Source: Rhodoferax aquaticus (GTDB taxonomy: Bacteria; Pseudomonadota; Gammaproteobacteria; Burkholderiales; Burkholderiaceae_C). Taken from it: a stretch of DNA of 64,000 bases. Both the position numbers and the translations under genes were made by a program. Location of the stretch: NCBI RefSeq assembly GCF_006974105.1, contig NZ_CP036282.1, positions 1,054,001-1,118,000 on the forward strand, read 5' to 3'. The notes under the pieces were generated by a model. That model saw only the letters and a list, made by a program, of their open reading frames with translations. It was not told where the DNA came from and did not search any database. Positions 34,519 through 42,742 of the stretch are shown here, in pieces. How positions within the stretch are numbered: the first letter of the stretch is position 1; each line of letters starts with the position of its first letter.

Positions 34519-35667
34519 ATGAAGTGGCACAGTGTGTACTGGGTTGTAGTAACTTGCATGGTGAGCGCATGCTCGTCGGGCACGAACTTCTCGCAGCACC
34601 CGGGCTTTGCCAGTTACTACGAACAACACCCACGGCGAACCACGGTCGCCGATGCCCAAGAACGCTTGCTGCTAGAGCGCCACAAGCCGCATGTGTGGTT
34701 GCCCGCCGGTCATGCAGGGCCTATTGACTTTTATGGAGACTACATCGCCCATGGCACCCTGGTCTCGGGTGACGGCAAGGTCCAGGTTCAAGCGCCCAGT
34801 CAAGACGTTCTGAACCGCTTCAAAGCCGACCCCTTGGCGGTTTTTTCACACAGGCCCAACTCCTCTGCCCAAACTGCAGGTGCCAAGGTCTTTGCCCGTG
34901 TGGACATTGCAGATGTGGCGCTGGGCGTGGGACCGCCCCGTCGGTTTAAATTTTTGAGCTACCACTTGGTGTTTCGCCATTCAGGCTTGGTGGCCGGTTT
35001 GGCATGGTGGCAGGCTTGGGCTTTGCAGTGCATGGGGGATGTGGACGATTGGCACCAGTTAGACCACTACACGGCCGCCACCGTGGTGTTGAATGAGTCA
35101 GAGCGGCCCGTGGCGTTGATGCTGCAGCAGCACAACGGTGTGCGTACCTATGTTTTGGGAGAAGGGGTGAATGGGCAAAGTGTCCAGGTGGCTAGCGATG
35201 GACGTTTGGAGTTAGATGTTGCCGTGCGGTCAAATGAGCTGTATCCCCACCGTACTGGACGCACCATCCGGAGGGCTGTGGGGTTTGTGAGTTCACAGAC
35301 CTTGCCCTACCTGATGGAGTTGGCACCTGCGTCGGGCATGGCATCGGCGGACGTGAGCGACCCCGCGCACGAGGCCACTTACGCACTGGCTTACTTAGCG
35401 CCTAGCGACGCGTTCTACAGCTTTGCGGGTTATCTTGGGGAGCGCCGAGTGCTACCCGGTCGCGACGGCCCGCCGGGGGCTGACTACAACGCATTCCCCA
35501 GCTTTAAGCCTTTGGGCACACAGCTGGTGGCCAGCTATTGGCGTGAGGGAAATGCAGACGACTTGGCTCGCCTACTGCCCGTATTGGCGCATGACAGCCC
35601 TGTTGTCTCAGCTATCCAAGCGCAAGCGGCCGAACTTGGGGCCACACTGCGCAAGCTAGGGCATTAG
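34519..35667 (+). CDS. Lipoprotein of unknown function after phosphatase gene
   Basis: About 382 residues from the ATG at 34519 (a GTG at 34501 is open). The signal ends in VSAC with Cys near residue 18, giving a lipid-anchored protein. The mature sequence begins with a basic region (YYEQHPRRTT), has strand-rich parts (VLNESERPVALMLQQHNGV; VQVASDGRLELDVAVRS), and a late AYLAPSDAFYSFAGYLG. I do not recognise a domain. The gene begins 23 bases after the phosphatase and is almost certainly co-transcribed, so it may act with it in handling organic phosphates. Confidence 0.75.
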   Translation: MKWHSVYWVVVTCMVSACSSGTNFSQHPGFASYYEQHPRRTTVADAQERLLLERHKPHVWLPAGHAGPIDFYGDYIAHGTLVSGDGKVQVQAPSQDVLNRFKADPLAVFSHRPNSSAQTAGAKVFARVDIADVALGVGPPRRFKFLSYHLVFRHSGLVAGLAWWQAWALQCMGDVDDWHQLDHYTAATVVLNESERPVALMLQQHNGVRTYVLGEGVNGQSVQVASDGRLELDVAVRSNELYPHRTGRTIRRAVGFVSSQTLPYLMELAPASGMASADVSDPAHEATYALAYLAPSDAFYSFAGYLGERRVLPGRDGPPGADYNAFPSFKPLGTQLVASYWREGNADDLARLLPVLAHDSPVVSAIQAQAAELGATLRKLGH

Positions 35668-35713
35668 CGCACGCGTGTGTAAGCAGACAGCCACTCATGG
35701 TGGCTTGGGCCCA

Positions 35714-36226
35714 TCAGGGTGCAGCGAGGTAAGTGCCCGACTTGCCGCCGTGTTTTTCCAAGAGCTTGACGTCAGTCATCACCATGCCTTTGTCCACGGC
35801 TTTGCACATGTCATAAATGGTGAGTAGGGTGATTTGTACTGCGGTCAGCGCTTCCATCTCCACGCCTGTGCCTCCGGTGGTCTCTGCAATGGCCAAGCAT
35901 TGAATGGCAGGGCCCGTAGTGGCCGTTGCCGGTACCGGCTCAAACTCAATAGCCACCCGTGTGAGCATGATGGGGTGGCACAGGGGAATCAAGTCACTCG
36001 TCTTCTTGGCGGCCATGATTCCGGCTACGCGGGCCACGCCCAGCACATCGCCTTTGGCAGCTTGTGCGTTTTGGATCAACTCTAGGGTGCTTTGCTTCAT
36101 CTGGATGCGTCCACCCGCCACGGCCTTGCGGTGGGTGGGCAGTTTTGCCGAGATGTTGACCATATGGGCGTCGCCCTTGGTGTCAAAGTGGGTCAGTGCG
36201 GAGCTGTTGTTCGGGGTGTTGCTCAT
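35714..36226 (-). CDS. moaC: Cyclic pyranopterin monophosphate synthase
   Basis: A 170-residue MoaC, which with MoaA converts GTP to cyclic pyranopterin monophosphate, the first molybdenum-cofactor intermediate. It shows [12 protein letters not shown] near the N-terminus, [17 protein letters not shown] with the catalytic His/Lys region, [29 protein letters not shown] and [11 protein letters not shown] at the end, all typical. No other moa gene is nearby. A strong hairpin lies in the gap just upstream. Confidence 0.95.
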   Translation of the reverse strand: MSNTPNNSSALTHFDTKGDAHMVNISAKLPTHRKAVAGGRIQMKQSTLELIQNAQAAKGDVLGVARVAGIMAAKKTSDLIPLCHPIMLTRVAIEFEPVPATATTGPAIQCLAIAETTGGTGVEMEALTAVQITLLTIYDMCKAVDKGMVMTDVKLLEKHGGKSGTYLAAP

Positions 36227-36258
36227 GGAGAAATCCTTGTCTACCTAAAGGTTGCGAG

Positions 36259-36285
36259 GGTCGCACTTGGACGCCAGGTGCGACC
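36259..36285. promoter_or_regulatory. Twelve-pair inverted repeat between eamA-type gene and moaC
   Basis: Arms GGTCGCACTTGG and CCAGGTGCGACC pair completely (one G-T wobble) around an ACG loop. There is no T-run on either side. It lies 33 bases before the moaC start on the coding strand, so it could be a Rho-assisted end for the upstream gene or a structure in the moaC leader. I cannot decide. Confidence 0.6.
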
Positions 36286-36322
36286 TATGCCTCAAGTGTA
36301 GGTAAGGACGGTGTGCCGGAAT

Positions 36323-37237
36323 TCAAGCTGCAGGTGGCTGGGGCGCCTGTAGGCGGCGCAGTTGCCGCCCACTGTGCCAACGCCCGTAAAAGGTGTTGAC
36401 CAACAGGCCCAGCAGAATCAAGCCAATGCCCAGGCTTTGGCCCACGGTGGTGGTGGTGCCAAAAATGAGCCAAGCAAAGAGCAAAGCAAAAATGGGAACC
36501 AGCAAGGCCACGGGGGCGACTTCAGCGCTGCTGTAACGCGCCATGAGGGTGTTCCACACCCAGTAGCCAAACACGGTGGTGGGGTAAACCTGAAACGCGA
36601 GGGACGCCAGCGCCACGCCGCCAAATTGTTGCGGCAAGTCGGTAAACACCGCGCTGCCACCACTGGCGTATGCCAAGCCGAACAGGGGCAGCGGCGCAAA
36701 CAGGCAAGACCATGCCAAAAAAGCCAGCACATTGGAGGCTTGGATTCCAGAGCGCTTGACCACGATGTTGGCCACACTCAAGGCCAAGGCCGCGCACAGC
36801 ACCAAGGCAATACCTGTCGCGGAGGTGTTGCCGCCTGTGGCTGCAAGCACCACCCCAAATCCGGCCAGAGCAATGCCCGCTCCTAGCCTTTGCCCTCGGG
36901 TCCAGGCGTCCCCCAGCCACAGCATGCCCATCCAAGGCGTGATGAAGGCGCTGGACTGCAGCAACCACGCTGCGAGCCCTGGCGTCAAGCCCGCGCGCAC
37001 GCTCAGCGTGACTAGGCCCCAGGTGCCCACGCCAAAGGCGAGCCCGTAGAGCACCAGCCAGCGCCAAGCCACGGACCGGCGTGGCAGCCACAGGATGAGG
37101 GGCAGCGCCGTGAGGGTGAAGCGCAAGCCAGCCAACACAAACGGGTCCACATGGGCCACGCCGAGTTTGATGAAGGAGAAGTTGAGTCCCCAAATCGCCG
37201 CAACGGCGATAGCAAGGCAAAGGTCTTTGGTTTTCAT
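36323..37237 (-). CDS. EamA-family (DMT) exporter
   Basis: About 304 residues from MKTKDLCLAIAVAAIWGLNF (37237); a far longer frame is open upstream but overlaps the divergent regulator. Ten hydrophobic segments form two EamA repeats, with the first-repeat motif AIWGLNFSFIKLGVAHVDPFVLAGLRF and the second-repeat start ALVLCAALALSVANIVVKRSG. Members export amino acids, purines or other metabolites; substrate unknown. It is divergent from a LysR regulator, the usual partner, with 190 bases between starts. Confidence 0.88.
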   Translation of the reverse strand: MKTKDLCLAIAVAAIWGLNFSFIKLGVAHVDPFVLAGLRFTLTALPLILWLPRRSVAWRWLVLYGLAFGVGTWGLVTLSVRAGLTPGLAAWLLQSSAFITPWMGMLWLGDAWTRGQRLGAGIALAGFGVVLAATGGNTSATGIALVLCAALALSVANIVVKRSGIQASNVLAFLAWSCLFAPLPLFGLAYASGGSAVFTDLPQQFGGVALASLAFQVYPTTVFGYWVWNTLMARYSSAEVAPVALLVPIFALLFAWLIFGTTTTVGQSLGIGLILLGLLVNTFYGRWHSGRQLRRLQAPQPPAA

Positions 37238-37322
37238 GGGGGTAGCGCATCTGGGTTGAAACAGTTGCGTATTCTTTATCGTGCAAATAGCAATGAAAAA
37301 CGAATACTTAACACAGTTAATA

Positions 37323-37356
37323 TGTGCAAATTGCACAGTCAAACCAGTTGCAACTG
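37323..37356. promoter_or_regulatory. Two palindromes between exporter and LysR gene
   Basis: TGTGCAAATTGCACA (37323-37337) is a perfect 7+1+7 palindrome of the T-N11-A type bound by LysR proteins, followed by CAGTTGCAACTG (37345-37356), a perfect 12-bp palindrome. They sit in the divergent gap and probably bind the neighbouring LysR protein. Confidence 0.6.
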
Positions 37357-37427
37357 CGTGAGGCGCTTCACATTCTTTGCACTTGAACGCCGCAACACTG
37401 TGCACAACACCTTCATAGACACACGCC

Positions 37428-38312
37428 ATGACACCAAAGACCTTGCCTTCCTTGGCCGCACTCCAGTCGTTTGAAGCAGCGGCGCGTTTGGGGAGCTTTA
37501 CCAAAGCGGCGGTGGAACGCAAGCTGACGCACAGTGCGATCAGCCGCAACATCCAATCGGTGGAGCACTGGTGCGGCGAAACCTTGTTTGACCGCAAGGG
37601 CCCTAAGGTGTTGCTGTCCGCGAGCGGGCAACGTTTGCGCCAGCGTCTGAGCGAGCCCTTGCAAGCGCTGCACGCGGCCTTGGAGCTTGAGGAGGTGGCC
37701 GCTGCCAAGCAGCCGCTCAAGGTGCTGATGCTGTCGTCCATCGCCTGCACATGGCTTGTGCCGCTGCTACCGGCTTTTGCGCGTGCTTGCCCTCAGGTCC
37801 AACTATCGGTGGAAACCGGCTATGAGATAGTGAGCCTGCCGCCCTTGCAGCCTGCGGTGGCCATTCGCTTTGGGCACTTTGCCCGCGCAGGCTTGCGTTG
37901 CCAGCGCCTGTGGTTTGACCGTTTGGTGGCTGTGGCCAGCCCTGACTGGGTGGTGCAGCATGGTTCCCACGCTGCGCAGTGGCCCGCACACCAGCTGCTG
38001 CGCCACAGCCACGAGCCGTGGCCTGCGCGGCTAACCGTGGAGGGTCTTGGCACCGCGCCAGTGCGCCTGACTGTGGCGGATGGTTTTGAATTCAACGACG
38101 CCTTGCTCTTGGCACAAGCTGCCTTGATGGGCTGCGGCGTAGCGTGGGTGCGGGAATCGCTGGTTCAGGGCTTTGTCTCCGAGGGGCGCTTACAGGTGTT
38201 GGCGCGCAGTGAGCAGGTGTCCGACAAAGCGGTATGGTTGGTCTGCCGCGAAGACACGGCGGACTTGGGTGCGGTGCGCGCTTTTTTTGCCTGGGCCACC
38301 CGCCTGTCATAG
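37428..38312 (+). CDS. LysR-family regulator (GcvA-like)
   Basis: A 294-residue protein. The helix-turn-helix (LPSLAALQSFEAAARLGSFTKAAVERKLTHSAISRNIQSVEHWCGETLFDRKG) has the LPSLxALxxFEAAA opening typical of the GcvA/AmpR subgroup. The effector domain follows (LKVLMLSSIACTWLVPLLPAF; TGYEIVSLPPLQPAVAIRFG). It is divergent from the EamA exporter, and symmetric sites lie in the gap, so it most likely controls that gene. Confidence 0.9.
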   Translation: MTPKTLPSLAALQSFEAAARLGSFTKAAVERKLTHSAISRNIQSVEHWCGETLFDRKGPKVLLSASGQRLRQRLSEPLQALHAALELEEVAAAKQPLKVLMLSSIACTWLVPLLPAFARACPQVQLSVETGYEIVSLPPLQPAVAIRFGHFARAGLRCQRLWFDRLVAVASPDWVVQHGSHAAQWPAHQLLRHSHEPWPARLTVEGLGTAPVRLTVADGFEFNDALLLAQAALMGCGVAWVRESLVQGFVSEGRLQVLARSEQVSDKAVWLVCREDTADLGAVRAFFAWATRLS

Positions 38313-38551
38313 GTTTGGGGCGTGACTGGCGGTGGCTCCCACTGCACGCGCAGTAGGTGCCACTACCGCTGCGCGTATTGCCAATGTCCAGTTGGCCAGA
38401 CTATGTTCATCGTTAACCCACGGTGGGGTGGTGGCCGCTTTGCGTTCATCCTGTCAGATGGCCTGCATTTCCACTCGCGTGACGCTGGCGCGCTCACGTG
38501 AGCGACAGGCGAGACACCATGCCCAGCCCAATTCAAGCAAATGGCGTAGGC

Positions 38552-39109
38552 CTAGCGCCTGCGTCCGTCTTTGTACTTGCCCAGCAGCGCGCTGGCGTTG
38601 CCACCCAGCCCATCGGCTTGTGCGATGCGGGCCATGGCCTTGCCCGCATGGGCGTGCGTAATGGCCATGCCAAGCGCATCGGCGGCGTCGGTACCCGGCA
38701 GGCCAGAGAGCGTGAGCAGGCGGCGCACCATTTCTTGGATCTGGGTCTTGTCAGCGCGGCCGTAGCCCACAACCGCTTGCTTCATTTGCAAGGCGGTGTA
38801 TTCGGCGACCGGCAAGTTGGCCGATACCAAAGCCGCGATGAGCGCGCCACGGGCCTGCCCCAGGAGCAAGGTGGACTGGGGATTGACGTTGACGAACACA
38901 ATTTCCAACGAAGCGCAGTCTGGCTGGTAGCGCTGCACTACCTCGCCAATGCCGTCAAACAGCACTTTGAGCCGCGTGGGCAAAGCGCGGGTGGCCATGC
39001 TGTTGGTACTGATGGTGCCGCTGGCGACGTAGCGCAGGTCTGCCCCGTCAACATCCACCACACCAAAGCCGGTGATGCGCAAGCCAGGGTCAATGCCCAG
39101 AATTCTCAT
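38552..39109 (-). CDS. ruvC: Holliday junction resolvase RuvC
   Basis: A 185-residue nuclease that cuts Holliday junctions with Ruv[21 protein letters not shown] places the first catalytic Asp at residue 7. [22 protein letters not shown] carries the Glu, and [20 protein letters not shown] supplies the last two Asp residues. The length is usual (about 175-185). It is not adjacent to ruvA or ruvB here. A dispersed repeat copy begins immediately upstream of its start. Confidence 0.95.
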   Translation of the reverse strand: MRILGIDPGLRITGFGVVDVDGADLRYVASGTISTNSMATRALPTRLKVLFDGIGEVVQRYQPDCASLEIVFVNVNPQSTLLLGQARGALIAALVSANLPVAEYTALQMKQAVVGYGRADKTQIQEMVRRLLTLSGLPGTDAADALGMAITHAHAGKAMARIAQADGLGGNASALLGKYKDGRRR

Positions 39110-39158
39110 GCTATATTTTTAGTAGCTGCTTGCGCAATATCCACGGGCGCTAGAGGTT
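39108..39158 (+). repeat. Dispersed intergenic repeat, copy 7
   Basis: Contains GCTATATTTTTAG, TAGCTGCTTGCGCAATATCC and ACGGGCGCTAGAGG. It fills the gap between ruvC and cdsA. Its GCTAGAGG end overlaps the cdsA stop codon (TAG, read on the minus strand). Confidence 0.8.
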
Positions 39159-40142
39159 GAAATACCAAATGGCAGAGTGGAAGAAAACGGGTGCTGCAAA
39201 GCACAGGCCATCGACCCGGTCTAGCAGGCCGCCAGCACCGGTGACCGCGCGCACGTTAACCCCCCAGCTGGGAATGCCGCGGTCCCGTTTCAAGGCCTTC
39301 ATGACCAAATGCCCCAAAGAGCCCGCCACGCAGGCGATGAAGGAAAACGCAAATGCGGTGCCCGGTACCCACGGGGTGATGCCGGCCAGCAAAGCGCCCA
39401 ACAAGCTGCCTGCCGTCACGCCGATCCACCAGCTGGGCCAGTTAAAGCTTTGGCTGATGGCTGGAATGGCAGGCGCGCGCTTGAGTTTGCGTGATACCAG
39501 GTGCTGGGTGACCATGCAGGTTTGCACCACAAACACCAAGAAAAACACCAAGAAGGCGCTCTTGTTGTTGTAGCCCGGAAACTTGAGCAGCAAGAGTGCA
39601 GGCACGTGGCTGATGCCGTAAATGCAGACCATGATGCCCCATTGCAGCTTGGCATTGCGCTCCAAAAACCGGGTAGGGTCATTTGCCAAGGCGCTGGCCA
39701 CCGGCAGCGCCAAGAACACATAGACGGGAATGAACACGGCAAACATATTGAAATGCTCGGCCCAGATCAACCAATACTGCAGGGGCAGTACCACAAAAAA
39801 GGCTAGCACCAAGCTGCGGTGGTCGCCGTAACGGGTGGGCGACAGGGTCATGAATTCGCGCAGGGCAAAGAAAGACACAAACCCAAACACGGTCAGGGCC
39901 ACCCAGTCACCCGTCACCCAGCCCACCCAAAACACCAACACCATCATCCAGCTGGTGCGGATCACGCCTTGCATGCTGGCCAGGTCTTTGCGGCGCTTGT
40001 CGCCTTCCGCATCATCCGCGTGCTCGCGAATGGACATCACAAACGTCACGATATTGGCTAGTAGCAAGAAACCGAACACGAAGATAAACAAGGCCCCAAT
40101 TTGGTGGTTGGGGCTGAGGTCTCGTAAGTAAAAGTACAACAT
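39150..40142 (-). CDS. cdsA: Phosphatidate cytidylyltransferase
   Basis: A 330-residue inner-membrane enzyme making CDP-diacylglycerol from phosphatidate and CTP. It has about eight hydrophobic segments (for example IGALFIFVFGFLLLANIVTFV; FFLVFVVQTCMVTQHLV). The C-terminal family signature appears as LVMKALKRDRGIPSWG ... GAGGLLDRVDGLCFAAPVFF, with the G-G-x-x-D-R-x-D core; one position differs from the usual GHGG (GAGG). It lies 12 bases after plsC, the preceding enzyme of phospholipid synthesis, so the pair is a unit. Confidence 0.9.
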   Translation of the reverse strand: MLYFYLRDLSPNHQIGALFIFVFGFLLLANIVTFVMSIREHADDAEGDKRRKDLASMQGVIRTSWMMVLVFWVGWVTGDWVALTVFGFVSFFALREFMTLSPTRYGDHRSLVLAFFVVLPLQYWLIWAEHFNMFAVFIPVYVFLALPVASALANDPTRFLERNAKLQWGIMVCIYGISHVPALLLLKFPGYNNKSAFLVFFLVFVVQTCMVTQHLVSRKLKRAPAIPAISQSFNWPSWWIGVTAGSLLGALLAGITPWVPGTAFAFSFIACVAGSLGHLVMKALKRDRGIPSWGVNVRAVTGAGGLLDRVDGLCFAAPVFFHSAIWYFNL

Positions 40143-40154
40143 AGGGAAGGCCGC

Positions 40155-40766
40155 TCAGACGTCACGCAGGGCCACAACGGCCTCACGCGCGCGTTTCAAA
40201 AACACACCACGGTCTTCATCGGGTCCTAGCGCAAGGGGGGCGCCAAAGGTCACGCTGCACAAGACGGGCACGGGTACCACTTCGCCCTTAGGCAGCACGT
40301 GTTGCACGTTGTTAATCCACGCAGGCACGAGAACCGCATTCGGACATTTCTTGGCCAAGTTGTACAGGCCCGCTTTGAAGGCCTGTGGCTCGCCGGTGTG
40401 TCCGCGCGTGCCTTCAGGAAAGAGGATGATGGAGTCGCCATTGCCCAGCGCTTCAATCAGGGGCTCCAACGGGTCTTCGTCAGACGTGCGATCCCGCGAG
40501 ACGTAAATGACGTTGAACACCTCGGTGGTGAGCCACTTTTTAAACGGTGTCTTAGTCCAATAGTCCTTGGCCGCAATGGCACGGGTCACGCTGCGCAGCT
40601 CTTTGGGCAGTGCGGCCCAAATCATCATCAGGTCGGCGTGACTTTGGTGGTTGGCGAAATAAATACGTTGTTCGGCTTTGGGGGGGCAGCCGTGCCATCG
40701 CGCTTGGGATCCGGTGAGTACCCGGATCAAGCCCAACAGAAACATGCCCATGAGTTTGGCTAGCAT
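40155..40766 (-). CDS. plsC: 1-acyl-sn-glycerol-3-phosphate acyltransferase
   Basis: A 203-residue PlsC-type enzyme that makes phosphatidate from lysophosphatidate. FANHQSHADLMMIW is the HX4D catalytic motif (residues about 36-50), and ILFPEGTRGHTGEPQAFKAG is the FPEGTR substrate-binding motif. The N-terminal segment (MLAKLMGMFLLGLIRVLTG) is a hydrophobic anchor. The gene is short but complete and is followed 12 bases later by cdsA. Confidence 0.93.
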   Translation of the reverse strand: MLAKLMGMFLLGLIRVLTGSQARWHGCPPKAEQRIYFANHQSHADLMMIWAALPKELRSVTRAIAAKDYWTKTPFKKWLTTEVFNVIYVSRDRTSDEDPLEPLIEALGNGDSIILFPEGTRGHTGEPQAFKAGLYNLAKKCPNAVLVPAWINNVQHVLPKGEVVPVPVLCSVTFGAPLALGPDEDRGVFLKRAREAVVALRDV

Positions 40767-40871
40767 GGTCGAGATGATACAGACCCCTTTTATTGGTTTG
40801 CGGGTGCGCCAGACGGCGGCACAAATGCGGGAAAATCAGGGCTTATTAACGAACAACCAGATGACTCTCCC

Positions 40872-41120
40872 ATGACCGACGCCATCCAACGCCCCGAATT
40901 GCCAGACCACCTGTCCATCGATCCCCGCAGCCCCCACCATGTGGCCGCTGTGTTTGAGCATGACATTGGTATTCGTATCAATGACAAAGAGCGCTTTGAT
41001 GTGGAGGAATATTGCATCAGCGAAGGCTGGATCAAAGTGCCCGCTGGCAAGACAGTGGACCGCAAGGGCCGCCCCTTGCTAATCAAGATCAAAGGCAAGG
41101 TTGAGGTGTTTTACCGCTAG
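40872..41120 (+). CDS. DUF3297 protein
   Basis: An 82-residue protein with the DUF3297 pattern: LPDHLSIDPRSPHHVAAVFEHDIGIRINDKERFDVEEYCISEGWI, and VDRKGRPLLIKIKGKVEVFY to the C-terminus. The family is small, conserved in Proteobacteria and uncharacterised. It is convergent with mtgA and stands alone. Confidence 0.88.
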   Translation: MTDAIQRPELPDHLSIDPRSPHHVAAVFEHDIGIRINDKERFDVEEYCISEGWIKVPAGKTVDRKGRPLLIKIKGKVEVFYR

Positions 41121-41141
41121 GCAGCGCTGCGCAAGGGGCTT

Positions 41142-41879
41142 CTACGGAAGCTCTGCGCCGCCCATGCGCCCCACAATCACACCGGCTCGGCCGGTGAGGT
41201 AGGCCGAGTTGGGCATTTTTTCAAAGTACTTGGGCCTGGGCAGCATGACCGCCAAGCGCGCGGCCTCAAACGCGCTGAGTTTGGCAGCTGGCTTGCGGTA
41301 GTAATGCTGTGCCGCGGCCTCAGCCCCAAAGACGCCTTCACCCCATTCCACGTTGTTGAGGTAAATCTCCAAGATGCGCTCTTTGGTGAGCAGGGCCTCT
41401 AGCAGCATGGTGAGCACAAACTCTTGGCCCTTGCGCACCAGCGTGCGCTCGCCTGATAAAAACAGGTTTTTGGCGAGCTGCTGCGTGATGGTGGAGCCGC
41501 CCACTACCTTGGGCGGCTTGGCATTGGGTTTTGCAGTGGCTGTAGGTTTGCGCGCGGCAGCTTTTTGCTCTGCCTTGGCGTTTTTCTCCCAGGCTTTTTC
41601 TAGGGCGTCCCAGTCCACGCCGTCATGGTTGGCAAAGCCATCGTCCTCTGACGCGATGACTGCGCGTTTGAGGTGGTCTGAGATGTGTGCGTAAGGCACC
41701 CACTCTTGCCGCCAGCGCAGCTCCCCTTTTTCAGTCACCACGCGCCACATCTCAGAACGCTGAAAGCTGGTGGATTCTGGTGCCAGCACCGCCATAGCGG
41801 CAATGCGGGCCACAAAGAACAACTGCAAGGCCAGCACGGCCAGCAGGCACAGGGCGAACCAGTTGAAGACGCGTTTCAT
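41142..41879 (-). CDS. mtgA: Monofunctional peptidoglycan transglycosylase
   Basis: A 245-residue GT51 enzyme that polymerises lipid II into glycan strands. A single N-terminal membrane segment (FNWFALCLLAVLALQLFFVARIAAMAV) is followed by AVIASEDDGFANHDGVDWDAL with the catalytic Glu and GGSTITQQLAKNLFLSGERT with the second motif. LLTKERILEIYLNNVEWGEGVFG completes the domain. The start codon overlaps the tonB-type stop by one base (TAATG). Confidence 0.95.
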   Translation of the reverse strand: MKRVFNWFALCLLAVLALQLFFVARIAAMAVLAPESTSFQRSEMWRVVTEKGELRWRQEWVPYAHISDHLKRAVIASEDDGFANHDGVDWDALEKAWEKNAKAEQKAAARKPTATAKPNAKPPKVVGGSTITQQLAKNLFLSGERTLVRKGQEFVLTMLLEALLTKERILEIYLNNVEWGEGVFGAEAAAQHYYRKPAAKLSAFEAARLAVMLPRPKYFEKMPNSAYLTGRAGVIVGRMGGAELP

Positions 41880-42742
41880 TATTGGGCTGCAGAGACGTTG
41901 GCTTCTAGCGTTTCGTCCCGGGTGAATTTGAAGCGCGACACGACCACAATTTGATCCGCTTGGCGGCGCATGGCCTTGGTAAACCGGCCAAAGGGCCCCG
42001 CGCTGCGGGCAATGGCCTTGGCACGTTTGTCCAGTGTGGGGTTGTCAGACGGCTCTACCACCTCGGCGTCCAGCACAGTGCCATCGTGGTTGATGGTGAT
42101 GAGCATGGTGAGTTGACCGTACAGTTTTTTGCCTTTGGAGGTGGGGAAGTTCACGGTGCCACGCTCTTCAATGGTATGGCGCAAGGTGTCGTAATACACC
42201 GCATACACCTCTTCCCGGGTAGCTGGGCTGATGTACCGCTTTTTAGGGCGCGCATTCTCGGCATTGATGCGTTTTTCAATCTCTGCCAAAAGCTTGATCA
42301 ACTGGCGTCGCTTCTGTTCACGCTCGGCGCTTTCCGCCTTGTTGGCGGGGCGCGGGTCTTTAGGCGGGAGCGCGGCGAGTTGGCTCTTGATCGACGCCAA
42401 CATCAGCGTTTGTTGCTCTTGCAAGGCCTCTAACTTGCGGCTGGCTTCTTCTTCCTCTGTGTCGCCCAGTTGGGTGAGTGCCGAAGGCGGAAGGGGGCTA
42501 GTGGCGCGGCCTTTTTCAGCATCGCCGCCCCCATTGAGGGTGGCCTGTGCAATCGCTTTGGCTTTGCTGGGGTCTGCATCATCGGTGGTCTTGGCATTCA
42601 CCAAAATCACTTCCAAGGGCGTGTCTTCAAACACCCGGTTAAAGCGCTCTGGATCGACGATGCGCAATGTCAACAGGCCTGCGTGCACCGCAATGGATGC
42701 CGCAAGCGCAATCTGCATAGTGCTAAAAGACCGAAGGTTCAC
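41879..42742 (-). CDS. TonB-family protein
   Basis: A 287-residue energy-transducer-like protein. The N-terminal anchor is ALAASIAVHAGLLTLRI (residues about 12-28). A long hydrophilic, coiled-coil-rich middle follows (EEEEASRKLEALQEQ; EREQKRRQLIKLLAEIEKRI), and a C-terminal TonB-like domain (GQLTMLITINHDGTVLDAEVVEPS, then FGRFTKAMRRQADQIVVVSRFKF). It lacks the Pro-rich spacer of classic TonB. It overlaps the RNase gene by four bases (ATGA) and mtgA by one, a tight operon. Confidence 0.85.
   Translation of the reverse strand: MNLRSFSTMQIALAASIAVHAGLLTLRIVDPERFNRVFEDTPLEVILVNAKTTDDADPSKAKAIAQATLNGGGDAEKGRATSPLPPSALTQLGDTEEEEASRKLEALQEQQTLMLASIKSQLAALPPKDPRPANKAESAEREQKRRQLIKLLAEIEKRINAENARPKKRYISPATREEVYAVYYDTLRHTIEERGTVNFPTSKGKKLYGQLTMLITINHDGTVLDAEVVEPSDNPTLDKRAKAIARSAGPFGRFTKAMRRQADQIVVVSRFKFTRDETLEANVSAAQ

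Noticed and set aside
37238..37750. N-terminal extension of the EamA exporter frame
   Set aside because: The open frame runs through the divergent regulator's promoter and coding start; the exporter begins naturally at MKTKDLCLA.
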